NCBI GenBank assembly: GCA_046756925.1
Contig: JBHHXH010000063.1
Coordinates: 1 to 17,372, forward strand
Direction of reading: 5' to 3'
Source: JAJDBU01 sp046756925
Lineage (GTDB): Bacteria > Nitrospirota > Nitrospiria > SBBL01 > JAADHI01
DNA: 17,372 nucleotides
A program made the position numbers and the translations under genes. Below are positions 6,445 to 14,157 of the stretch, piece after piece. The number at the start of each line of letters is the position of its first letter. Position 1 is the first letter of the stretch. The notes beneath the pieces were generated by a model. That model was given only the letters and a program-made list of their open reading frames with translations. It was not told the DNA's origin and ran no database searches.

Positions 6445-6518
6445 AGGCCGGCGGTCATGAAGTGCGATGAACCCAAAAGCCCATGGAGAATCCGATTGTT
6501 CTCCATGGGCTTTTTTTA
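6445..6518 (+). ncRNA. conserved structured element, copy 2
   Basis: GGCCGGCGGTC (6446-6456), 12 bases, then GAACCCAAAAGCCC and a perfect 13-bp hairpin followed by T7. It sits 46 bases before the CbiX-like gene. I found no convincing promoter or Fur box directly upstream, so it may be transcribed from the preceding genes. Its hairpin stem differs from those of copies 3 and 4 but keeps perfect pairing, while the 5' module is nearly the same. Confidence 0.5.
6478..6517 (+). terminator. intrinsic terminator of element copy 2
   Basis: AGCCCATGGAGAA (6478-6490) pairs perfectly with 6499-6511 around an 8-base loop, followed by T7. This is a strong intrinsic terminator. Confidence 0.85.
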
Positions 6519-6563
6519 TGGCCAAAGGTTTGAATCGATCAAAACAAAATAAAGGAGCATGAA

Positions 6564-8297
6564 ATGAAGCATGTAAGAAAGAAAATCATCTCAATAATCA
6601 TGATGGTGATGTTAGGTTCCTCTACCATATCTTTCGCCCTGGCAGAAGAAGGTTTTATCCATCAGGAAGTCGGGTTTCTCATCGTTGCGCCCGACCGGGG
6701 ATTCCTTGGAAATGAAGAGGTCAGAGACCTCTACGACGATTTTTCAAAGACCTATACGGCGGCGCTCTCCTTTGCCACCAGTCAGCGAACGGGAGAAAAC
6801 CTGTCATCCGGAATCACGCAATTAAAGGCGCAAGGGGTTGGGCGGATCTGGGTGCTTCCCCTCTTTGTTTCTCCTGGGAATATCCTGTACCAAAGGGCGG
6901 TCAAGGCCTTAAGGGAACAAACTTGGGGGCTGCCTTTAAGGGTCGGTGAAACAATGCATAAAAGTTATCTGACCGAAGAACTCTTAAAGGCCCGGATCGA
7001 TACGCTCAGCAAGACACCCTCAAAAGAGGTCCTGGTCGTCATCGGTTATGGTGCGAGTGATCCGGCTGGAGAGAAGGCCATTCGGGAGGACCTTGAAGCC
7101 TTGGTCGAAAAGGTGGACCGTTTCTTCCGCTTCAGGGCGACGGAGGTTCAAGTTTTATACGACTGGGCTGCCGAGGAAGCCGACCGAGAGGCCGCCTTTG
7201 AGCGGATCGTGGATCGGGTCGCGCTCAACCGGGTGAAAGGAGAGCGCGTTGTGGTCGTTCCTTTCAATTTCGGCAGAAAGTTGACGAATATGATGGCTTC
7301 CTGGAACCGCTTGAAAAGGGTGCTCTCCAATTATGACAAGGTGGTTTCAAACGGGGAAGGAATCTTGCCTCACAAGAATGTTGGTATTTGGCTTCGAAAA
7401 GAAGCCAACCGGAGACTGCCGTTTTCCGATGATGAGATCGGCGTCGTGCTCATGCCCCACGGTTCCGATTTCAATTGGAACGAGACGATCCGGCGGGATC
7501 TCTCTTCTCTGAATGAGAGCCATATGATCGAATATGCCTTCAGCATGGCCGATCCGAAGGTGATCGAACGGGCCGTTGAGAAATTGGAGGACCGGGGGGC
7601 CCGTGCGATTGTCGTTGTCCGGATTTTTTCACTCGCCGCGTCTTTCCGTGAGAAGACCGAATTTATTCTCGGGCTCAACGACCACTATCGAAGGGGCGGA
7701 CGGACGATGCGGATCGCCAGCCCCTCCCTCCTGGCCACCGTGGGAGGAACGGAACGCGATTCCCTGTTGGCCCAGGTGCTTTTGGAGCGGGCCAAGGCCC
7801 TCAGTGAACACCCGGAAAAAGAAACGGTGATCCTCTTGGCGCACGGAACCGACAGCGAAGAGCGCAACCAACACTGGTTGGAAAATTTGGCCGCGCTGGC
7901 CGACGAAATGCGTCGGAACGGCGGGGCCAAATTTCGTGATATTCGATACGAGACCTGGCGGGAGGATTGGCCGGATAAACGTGAAGAAGCGGTCTTGCGT
8001 ATCCGCAAGATGATCGAAGAAGCAAGCCAAGCGGGAGGGACGGCAATCATCGTGCCCGAACGGACGGCCGGACGGGGTCATGGCGAAAAATATTTTAAAG
8101 GGTTGTCCTACCGCTACGCCACCGGGTTCTCTCCGCACCCCAACTTTCTAAAATGGGTGGAAGGGCAGATTGAAGCCGGAAAATCACGCCTGCGCGCCAA
8201 AGTCGAGGAGGCCAACGAAACGGGTGATATCCTGGTCAAGTCGCCGGACCCGCTGCGTTCCGCAACCTTGTCGGAGAGAAGGGCGGAGAACCCATGA
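6564..8297 (+). CDS. exported protein with four CbiX/sirohydrochlorin-chelatase-like units
   Basis: The 577-residue protein begins with a Sec signal peptide (about 1-27, ...SFALA). Four repeats of the chelatase fold follow at about 35-120, 155-255, 290-372 and 420-540. Unit 1 has WVLPLFVSPGN, which resembles the CbiX motif PLFLSPGxH but with Asn for His. Unit 2 has VIGYGAS and VVVPFNF. Unit 3 has VVLMPHGSD (H299). Unit 4 has VILLAHGTD (H427) and GRGHGEKY (H506). Known CbiX/CbiK enzymes insert cobalt or iron into tetrapyrroles with one or two such domains, usually in the cytoplasm; a periplasmic CbiK is known in Desulfovibrio. Histidines remain mainly in units 3 and 4, so metal or tetrapyrrole binding is plausible and catalysis uncertain. 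AAAGGAG precedes the ATG. Confidence 0.75.
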   Translation: MKHVRKKIISIIMMVMLGSSTISFALAEEGFIHQEVGFLIVAPDRGFLGNEEVRDLYDDFSKTYTAALSFATSQRTGENLSSGITQLKAQGVGRIWVLPLFVSPGNILYQRAVKALREQTWGLPLRVGETMHKSYLTEELLKARIDTLSKTPSKEVLVVIGYGASDPAGEKAIREDLEALVEKVDRFFRFRATEVQVLYDWAAEEADREAAFERIVDRVALNRVKGERVVVVPFNFGRKLTNMMASWNRLKRVLSNYDKVVSNGEGILPHKNVGIWLRKEANRRLPFSDDEIGVVLMPHGSDFNWNETIRRDLSSLNESHMIEYAFSMADPKVIERAVEKLEDRGARAIVVVRIFSLAASFREKTEFILGLNDHYRRGGRTMRIASPSLLATVGGTERDSLLAQVLLERAKALSEHPEKETVILLAHGTDSEERNQHWLENLAALADEMRRNGGAKFRDIRYETWREDWPDKREEAVLRIRKMIEEASQAGGTAIIVPERTAGRGHGEKYFKGLSYRYATGFSPHPNFLKWVEGQIEAGKSRLRAKVEEANETGDILVKSPDPLRSATLSERRAENP

Positions 8298-8361
8298 CAT
8301 CGGTCCGGCTGCGGTTTCCAGCGGCTTAAAATAAATAGCAATCATCGATATCCGTATCATA

Positions 8362-8431
8362 ACATCGGCTGGCGGTCAGGAATACCCAGAACTCAGAAGC
8401 CCGACGCAAAAATCGCGTCGGGCTTCTTTTA
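8362..8431 (+). ncRNA. conserved structured element, copy 3
   Basis: CGGCTGGCGGTCAG (8366-8379) is identical to copy 4 over 14 bases. It is followed by GAACTCAGAAGCCC and a 12-bp hairpin with a T-rich end. Upstream, TATCAT at 8355-8360 could be a -10 box; the expected Fur site is at best degenerate (about 12 of 19 near 8332-8350). What follows is a decayed CbiX-like remnant. Confidence 0.5.
8396..8431 (+). terminator. intrinsic terminator of element copy 3
   Basis: GAAGCCCGACGC (8396-8407) pairs perfectly with 8415-8426 around a 7-base loop, followed by TTTTA. Confidence 0.75.
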
Positions 8432-8449
8432 TTCAATCAGGAGGGTTTG

Positions 8450-8664
8450 ATGGAGAAAGATTCCAAGGACTTTGGCCAAACAAAAACGATGACCCCCTCC
8501 CCTTTTTCGGCAACATAAAAACACCGTCTCTCAAGGGAGGGATTTTGGGAACGGGTCACTTCATTAGGAAAGTGGAGACGCCCGATGGTTTTTCGTCCGG
8601 CTCAAACTTTATGAAATGGTCCGAAAAACAAATTCAGGAGGGAAAAATACGCTGTGCCGAAGGA
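8450..8664 (+). pseudogene. decayed CbiX-like gene (start region and C-terminal fragment)
   Basis: An ATG at 8450 with AGGAGG at 8439-8444 opens only a 22-codon ORF, stopping at 8516-8518. In another frame, about 8523-8664 reads GTGHFIRKVETPDGF then SNFMKWSEKQIQEGKIR. This aligns with the end of the intact CbiX-like protein (GRGHGEKYFKGL, then PNFLKWVEGQIEAGKSR). The arrangement element-RBS-ATG-CbiX tail repeats the layout at 6445-8297, so this looks like a duplicated cassette that lost most of its coding sequence. Confidence 0.6.
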
Positions 8665-8734
8665 ATTCGATTTTATATGAGAATCGATCGAATAAGCTGG
8701 ATATCAGCACGTCTAAATAATGGAGGTGGAAATC

Positions 8735-9094
8735 ATGAGGGAATCAATTGAGGCGAGGAAATCCATTGCTGAACAAATGACAAAAAACCTGTTCATCTCT
8801 TGGTCGCATGGACGTTTTAAGCCTTTAGGTGATGAGGCCAATGCCGTGATGCAGTCGCTTCTCACGCCTCAACGTCAGAAGGAGATTGATCAAGCCGTGA
8901 GTGCCTTGTTCGGCGCCTACCAATCCATGACATTTATTGAAGCCTGGGGGCCCGCAAGGGGGCTTCCCTCTGTGATCTATCGATTTAAGGCCTGCTTCTC
9001 GAATAGCAAGGAGCGGCCTGAAATCCGTGTGGTGATCGACGGCGCCGGAAGGCTTGCCGGTTTCTGTATCAAACCCTGGCGGATCAAGGTATGA
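8735..9094 (+). CDS. DUF3887-like small protein
   Basis: From the ATG at 8735 (preceded by GGAGGTGG at 8722-8729) the product has 119 residues. A helical N-terminus (LLTPQRQKEIDQAVSALFG) leads to a strand-rich C-terminal half: SMTFIEAWG, SVIYRFKACFS, EIRVVIDGAGRLAGF, PWRI. The order and the strand pairs recall DUF3887/NTF2-like small proteins of unknown function. There is no signal peptide. It follows the decayed CbiX cassette by about 70 bases and may use the same transcript. Confidence 0.6.
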   Translation: MRESIEARKSIAEQMTKNLFISWSHGRFKPLGDEANAVMQSLLTPQRQKEIDQAVSALFGAYQSMTFIEAWGPARGLPSVIYRFKACFSNSKERPEIRVVIDGAGRLAGFCIKPWRIKV

Positions 9095-9126
9095 GGAAAG
9101 GCCGTCTCCGGCAGCCGCTTTTCCTT
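9092..9126 (+). terminator. imperfect hairpin after the DUF3887-like gene
   Basis: AGGAAAGGC near 9093 and GCCGCTTTTCCT near 9114 can form an imperfect stem with a GC-rich loop followed by TTAAAA. This is a weak terminator candidate only. Confidence 0.3.
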
Positions 9127-9291
9127 AAAAGGAGTATTCACGGTTGACGGTTAGAGTAGAGAAGGTAAAAATCCATGATTGGATCAAGTGGTGTATTCAT
9201 TATAAAAGAACTGCATTCTTGCTAAAGAATTTCATTTTTTTTCGATATACCTGATATAACTACTGTTTTATAATTTTAAAGGAGATTTGAG

Positions 9292-10821
9292 ATGGCGTTG
9301 AAAAATCGGTTGATTCTGATGGTTCAATTTCTTGTTTACTTATTACTGATGATTTCCGGAATTGCCAATGCGGATGGGGTGACGATTCAATCAAGCGAAA
9401 TCAAGGTTAGCGTCGTGCCGAAAATAATCAAGACGGACAGGATTCGATTTAATGTGGCGAATCCGGAAATGGACGCTCGTGAGTTTGTGCTACGGAAAAA
9501 GGAAAACGGCCATTTTAAAGAAATGTGTGAAATTGAGGCTTTTTTGCCCGGAAAGGTCAAAGAGATGTCCCTTACCCTTAAGATCGGCGGATCAGGTGCC
9601 GGACTTGGCGTTATGAGGCTGCTCGGTACGGTATTCATGAGGTCTCACCCGCATGTCGTTGTGGAGGTTCCGCCCAGTCTGGGCAGCGGCGGGGGGATTA
9701 AGTCGGTCCTGGCCAGCAGCCTCGATATCGGTTTGAGCACCCGACCCCTGAAAAACAGCGAACGGAATCTGGGGGCGAAAGCGTTTCCCTATGGAAAACC
9801 CCCATTCGTTATCGATCACCATGAATTATTTATGGGCATCAGCATCGGGATCGGCGTCTATCCGAATGACGGTGCCGATGCGGAAACATTGCTGAAAAAT
9901 GCCGATGCGGCGATGTACCGTGCGAAAGAGCAAGGAAAAAATCATTACCGGATCTATGAGTCGTCCATGAACGCAAACGCGGTAAAACGGATGGCGTTCA
10001 TCAACAGCCTTCGACAAGCCACGGAAAGGAACGAATTCGTACTGCACTATCAGCCGCAGATCGATCTGCTGACAGGTCAAATCGTCGGCGCTGAGGCCCT
10101 GATGCGTTGGAACCACCCGAAGCTCGGTCTTATTTGCCCTGGAGAATTTATTCCACTTGCGGAAGAGACGAGCCTCATCGGACCGATCGGTGAATGGGTG
10201 CTCCGAACAGCCTGTCAGCAAAACAAGGTCTGGCAAGCGGCCGGTCTTTCGCCGCTGCGCATTGCCGTCAACCTTTCAGGACGTCAGTTTAAGCAGCAGA
10301 ATCTATGCGATCAGATCGATTCGGTTTTAAGAAAAACGGGTCTCAACCCGGACCACTTGGAGATCGAGATGACTGAAACCATTTTTTTGCAGGATACGGA
10401 GGAGGTTATCTCGGTATTGCATCGATTAAAAGAGATGGGGGTATCACTTTCAATAGACGATTTTGGGACAGGTTACTCCTCCTTAAGCTACCTTCAACGC
10501 TTTCCGATCGGCACCTTAAAGATCGATCGATCCTTCATATCGGATATTACGACGAATCCGGATAATGCCGCCATTACCTCAATGATTATCGACATTGCAC
10601 ATACCCTGAACATGAAAGTGATCGCCGAAGGGGTTGAAACGGACGCCCATCTGGGCTTCCTTAAGGATCATCATTGCGATACCGGTCAGGGGTATCTCTT
10701 TAGTCGGCCCCTGCCCGCGCCGGATTTCTTGAGGTTCTATGCAAATTCCCAAATCTCTTCGAGATCCGCCGCGAGCCCAATCAAGCACAGCAATGATGAT
10801 CGCGATGAAGTTCTTTCTTAG
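9292..10821 (+). CDS. chimeric exported protein: cupredoxin-like, phosphate-binding-like fragment, truncated GGDEF and EAL
   Basis: AAAGGAG at 9278-9284 precedes the ATG. Residues 1-28 form a signal peptide. About 30-95 resemble an EfeO-type cupredoxin strand set (IRFNVANPEMDAREFVL, FLPGKVKEMSLTL). About 96-172 match an internal part of a phosphate-type binding protein (LKIGGSGAGLGVMRLLGTVF, LASSLDIGLSTRPLK). At about 170-180 the sequence switches to the last third of a GGDEF domain (FVIDHHELFMGISIGIGVYP, ADAAMYRAKEQG) without the GGDEF motif. A complete EAL phosphodiesterase follows (about 235-480) with E268 in EAL, N327, E359, D389-D390, K410 and E446 present. EAL domains degrade cyclic di-GMP in the cytoplasm, yet this one follows an export signal. 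It is most likely a product of fusion or deletion, and its activity is doubtful. Confidence 0.75.
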   Translation: MALKNRLILMVQFLVYLLLMISGIANADGVTIQSSEIKVSVVPKIIKTDRIRFNVANPEMDAREFVLRKKENGHFKEMCEIEAFLPGKVKEMSLTLKIGGSGAGLGVMRLLGTVFMRSHPHVVVEVPPSLGSGGGIKSVLASSLDIGLSTRPLKNSERNLGAKAFPYGKPPFVIDHHELFMGISIGIGVYPNDGADAETLLKNADAAMYRAKEQGKNHYRIYESSMNANAVKRMAFINSLRQATERNEFVLHYQPQIDLLTGQIVGAEALMRWNHPKLGLICPGEFIPLAEETSLIGPIGEWVLRTACQQNKVWQAAGLSPLRIAVNLSGRQFKQQNLCDQIDSVLRKTGLNPDHLEIEMTETIFLQDTEEVISVLHRLKEMGVSLSIDDFGTGYSSLSYLQRFPIGTLKIDRSFISDITTNPDNAAITSMIIDIAHTLNMKVIAEGVETDAHLGFLKDHHCDTGQGYLFSRPLPAPDFLRFYANSQISSRSAASPIKHSNDDRDEVLS

Positions 10822-10925
10822 GGATATCCGGAAGTACAAATCTCGCGCGTCCGGCCGATGTGATAAAAGAACGTCTCTCTCCAGACATCAGATCTACGAA
10901 TAGATTTCGAGCCAAAAGAAAAATC

Positions 10926-10955
10926 TTGACATGACCTCTCCAAAATATATATAGT
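10926..10955 (+). promoter_or_regulatory. sigma70-type promoter upstream of element copy 4
   Basis: TTGACA at 10926-10931 and TATAGT at 10950-10955 with an 18-base spacer. The expected start near 10962 lies just before the Fur-type site at 10969-10987. Confidence 0.6.
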
Positions 10956-10968
10956 GTATTCCAATATT

Positions 10969-10987
10969 GATAGTGATTATCAATATT
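10969..10987. promoter_or_regulatory. Fur-type operator
   Basis: GATAGTGATTATCAATATT matches the Fur consensus at 15 of 19 positions and lies directly after the predicted start site. The layout (strong promoter, Fur site, conserved element, terminator, gene) is the same as at 982-1147. Confidence 0.6.
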
Positions 10988-11030
10988 ATATAAATAGCAC
11001 GGCTGGCGGTCAGCACGATACCGAACCCAG

Positions 11031-11065
11031 AAGCCCGAGACGATTCATCGTCTCGGGCTTTTTTA
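11031..11065 (+). terminator. intrinsic terminator of element copy 4
   Basis: AAGCCCGAGACGA (11031-11043) pairs perfectly with 11048-11060 around a four-base TTCA loop and runs into TTTTTT. This is the strongest terminator of the four copies. Confidence 0.9.
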
Positions 11066-11174
11066 TTTGAAACGACTCCGCCTTCGATCATGCGCTTCCG
11101 CGGCGATCGAGGAAAAAAGAAGGACTGGAAACGGCGTTACCGCAAACAAGATATAAAGATAAGGAGACATGACA

Positions 11175-14000
11175 ATGAAAGTAAAGAAAGGACACACTTT
11201 TTTTTCAGGTATTTTCATTTGTTTCGCCGGCGCGTTCTTCGTTGCAGCGTGTTCCAGCGGCGGGGGAGGGGGTGGGAGTCCCAGCGTCCCGTCGATTTCC
11301 GGTATCGTATCCGATCCGGCGATCGAGAATGCGGAAGTGGTTCTGATGAACCTGGATGGAACACCTGCCAAGATATCGGACAAGACCGGTTCCGACGGCC
11401 GTTTTACATTGGCGGAGGTGCCTCCTGGGAGCCTGTCGAACTATCGGTTGATCACGTCCGGCGGCGCGGACAGGGAGACGGGTCAAGAATTCATCGGCAT
11501 CACCCTCTGCCTGCCCCTGGCTTTATATCAACAATATGATAACGTCGTCGTTTCTCCGTTGACCTGTCTCGTCGACGCGGCCTTTGAGAATTCCGATATC
11601 GAAGCCGCAATCGCGAGGGTCAAGACCCATCTCGGGGAGGTCGACATCACGGCGGACCCCGCGGCAAACCCAAGCCGCATGGCCCTGGCGATGAAACTGA
11701 CGCTGATGGCGGCGGAAGGGAAGTCGTTCCAACAAATGCTGGCGGGTTTGGATACCTCGCCCGGGATCGATGTCAATGACCTGGCCAATATCTTTCCCGC
11801 AACGGAGGACGGAGCGGTAAGGAGCGGCCTTTCCGCCTTTTTTCAACAGATCGACAATGCTTTGTCCAGTGGGGCAGATCTGCCTCAGGTATATCAGCGT
11901 GAACTGATCGAACGGGCAATCCGCAAGATACTTGGAGACGCCTTGACCACATTGAGCGATCCCACCGACATCGCCAACGCCGAAGTCAACATCGATACAC
12001 TGGTCGCATATTTCATGGGCCTGAAGGCCAGTGCAACCCGATCCTATCTCATGGAAGCCGATGTCGTGGCGACCCTCTCCGGCGGCGGCGGACTTCAGAT
12101 CTCGATGATCGTCGCCGATCCATCCACCTTCGATCCTTCCATCTTCAAGCTGGTGTTGGTGGACCGCTCGGCCACCTTTTCAGACGCCGCGAAACTGGCC
12201 TACTACCGGATGGACAATCCGGCAACCGGCAATCACCAACTCGCGGTCTACGACGGCGTGACGGGCAAACAGACCGTGGTGAAGAATAATGTCATCATCG
12301 GCAGCCGCGCCTTTGTCTTGGAGGGAACGCAGGAAGGAGAGAAGACCACGATTACCGCAAAGAAATACGGTATCTTCCTCGATCCAAATCAAGCGCGGGA
12401 GAAGCGAACGGCGCCCGACGGCCGGGGCGGTTCCTTTGAGTATGAGTTCTTCTTCGATAACGCCTTCAAACGCTATGAGGTCGCCACACCCTCGAATGAA
12501 GCCATCATCTTCGGTTCGTCGATGTTGTCCCAGGGATTGAGAGACCAAGGCATACACCGCTTATCCGGCCAGCATGTCCTCCACAACAATATCAGCGATC
12601 CGGACAACTCCTATGTCGATTTAACCGCCATGCAGCGGCTTCCAGACGCCTTGAGAGGAGAGACCGGCGACGGCATCCTACAAGCTCCGGTCACGGTACG
12701 CTTGGTGGACGGCCGGATGACACAAGGACGGGTGCTGGCGATTTTGAAGGATGGGAGTGGTTTGACCCAACAGGTCCTGATTAATTTTATCCCCGTGCAT
12801 CAACCTTCCGGGTCTGCGCCTGCGGGCAGACTTCAGCTCTGCCCGCCGGACCTGAGCGGCTGCGCCGATGTGGCCGGGGGCGGCGGCAACTACTTCTTCC
12901 TGGCGGAGAACGACAGCCATCTCTATCTGGGAAAGCAAGGAGAGGCCACGATCTATGCCTTCGATCGATCGGCCCATATGATCGATCCGGTCATCGGCGT
13001 GGCCTACCCCGCCCCTTTCGATCCGGACCATCATCTGGCCGGTGCGGGCGGACATGGCGATTCAAGCCTTTTAAGTGACTTCAGTTCCCTCTCCGGAGTG
13101 AATCGCTCCCTTTCCGACGGCGTGAGCGCCTACCTCGGCATCAACTACGATTTCGACAGGCAAGATCCGGTTGGGGCCTATACCTTCCTGGGCAACATCT
13201 ATGTTTATAAACACGCACAGGTGCTGAAGCTCAGCGGAACCAGCGGCGTCAAGATGTACGACAACGGCGACGGCGTCGATCAGGGCGATCTGTCCGACGC
13301 AGAGGCGGCCAAAGGACACATCAACCTGGTGGCCGTCTCGAACGGAAGACTCTTTGTCGAGATCGGCAACTACGACGGCGTCAGCGCGGGCGGGGCCTGC
13401 ACGCCCTCCCCGGTCGGCGGCTACAATTGTTCCTCCGTTCACTATGGGTACATCAACACCGGCAGTATCGGGAAAACAGGGCTCGACGGACAGCTGCAAG
13501 CAAAAACCGGCCTGCGTTACTTTACGTCGCGCCGGATCGCCCCGGTGGCGATCAACAACCGGCTTACGATTAGTCTCCTCGAGGTGCAAGGAAGCCGGGG
13601 AACGCCGCATCAGTACAAGCTGCATCTCTACGATCTGGCGACCGTGAATGCAGTGGGCACGTCGGTGGGCCGCACGGCCATGATGAAAAGCGCCGAGCGG
13701 TCGAATGGCGTCTTCGACGGTGAGATTCTGGCCTGGGATGCCGTGACCGGAGAACTGCACAACGTCACCCGGAACGAACTGGTTCTCGGGAACCCCACGG
13801 TCGTCAGCGGCGGATCGCCGGCCATCAATTCCGTCCTCGGCCGGACCGACGGCGTGCCGCTGGCCGGTATCGGCAGCCTCTATGCCCTTCGAGCCCATAA
13901 CGGGGATCACAACTGGCACCTGCTTGCTGGCGTGACGGATGCATCGGGCGGCCTGGTCCATGTCGATCAGGTGCCCACCTCGGCCTGGTTGTATGATTAA
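11175..14000 (+). CDS. large outer-membrane-type lipoprotein of unknown function
   Basis: The ATG at 11175 is chosen because AAGGAGA at 11161-11167 is well spaced; the ATG at 11169 almost touches it. The 941-residue product has a lipoprotein signal with lipobox VAAC (C26), then a flexible SSGGGGGGS linker. A carboxypeptidase-regulatory-like beta domain follows (about 30-90: SGIVSDPAIENAEVVLMNLDG, TGSDGRFTLAEVPPG). A helical region comes next (about 130-290), and then a long beta-rich part up to the end that may be a propeller. The stretch DNGDGVDQGDLSD looks like an EF-hand-type calcium loop. No heme motif is present. It follows a Fur-box promoter and element copy 4, so an iron-linked surface role is possible. 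I recognise no family for the main body. Confidence 0.75.
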   Translation: MKVKKGHTFFSGIFICFAGAFFVAACSSGGGGGGSPSVPSISGIVSDPAIENAEVVLMNLDGTPAKISDKTGSDGRFTLAEVPPGSLSNYRLITSGGADRETGQEFIGITLCLPLALYQQYDNVVVSPLTCLVDAAFENSDIEAAIARVKTHLGEVDITADPAANPSRMALAMKLTLMAAEGKSFQQMLAGLDTSPGIDVNDLANIFPATEDGAVRSGLSAFFQQIDNALSSGADLPQVYQRELIERAIRKILGDALTTLSDPTDIANAEVNIDTLVAYFMGLKASATRSYLMEADVVATLSGGGGLQISMIVADPSTFDPSIFKLVLVDRSATFSDAAKLAYYRMDNPATGNHQLAVYDGVTGKQTVVKNNVIIGSRAFVLEGTQEGEKTTITAKKYGIFLDPNQAREKRTAPDGRGGSFEYEFFFDNAFKRYEVATPSNEAIIFGSSMLSQGLRDQGIHRLSGQHVLHNNISDPDNSYVDLTAMQRLPDALRGETGDGILQAPVTVRLVDGRMTQGRVLAILKDGSGLTQQVLINFIPVHQPSGSAPAGRLQLCPPDLSGCADVAGGGGNYFFLAENDSHLYLGKQGEATIYAFDRSAHMIDPVIGVAYPAPFDPDHHLAGAGGHGDSSLLSDFSSLSGVNRSLSDGVSAYLGINYDFDRQDPVGAYTFLGNIYVYKHAQVLKLSGTSGVKMYDNGDGVDQGDLSDAEAAKGHINLVAVSNGRLFVEIGNYDGVSAGGACTPSPVGGYNCSSVHYGYINTGSIGKTGLDGQLQAKTGLRYFTSRRIAPVAINNRLTISLLEVQGSRGTPHQYKLHLYDLATVNAVGTSVGRTAMMKSAERSNGVFDGEILAWDAVTGELHNVTRNELVLGNPTVVSGGSPAINSVLGRTDGVPLAGIGSLYALRAHNGDHNWHLLAGVTDASGGLVHVDQVPTSAWLYD

Positions 14001-14009
14001 GGGGATCAA

Positions 14010-14042
14010 CATAAGAGGAGGGTCTTTGACCCTCCTCTTATG
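14010..14042 (+). terminator. long perfect hairpin after the lipoprotein gene
   Basis: CATAAGAGGAGGGTC (14010-14024) pairs perfectly with 14028-14042 around a TTT loop: a 15-bp stem ten bases after the stop codon. No T-run follows, so it may terminate poorly or protect the 3' end of the mRNA. Confidence 0.6.
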
Positions 14043-14157
14043 TCACCGGAGTCCTCTTAGATTATGTGTATAGAAAGTATCAGATTTTACGTATCTGTTG
14101 ACACAGTTTCATCTGAAGTCTTTTTAGTTCCAGCTAATCCAGCTTAGAAAGATTCCT

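Larger units (their letters stand above)
10962..11066 (+). ncRNA. conserved structured element, copy 4
   Basis: CGGCTGGCGGTCAG (11000-11013) is followed by ten bases, GAACCCAGAAGCCC (11023-11036), a perfect hairpin and T6. The transcript from the predicted start would be about 105 nt. The gene for the large lipoprotein starts 110 bases after the terminator, further away than in the other copies, which fits an independent sRNA somewhat better than a simple leader. Confidence 0.55.

Noticed and set aside
13071..14012. A 313-codon open frame on the minus strand inside the lipoprotein gene
   Set aside because: The plus-strand frame has a signal, lipobox and RBS and runs through; the minus frame is a shadow of GC-rich codons.
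14098..14128. TTGACA at 14098 as a firm promoter of the precursor gene
   Set aside because: No good -10 box lies at 16-18 bases; TTTAGT at 19 bases is weak.
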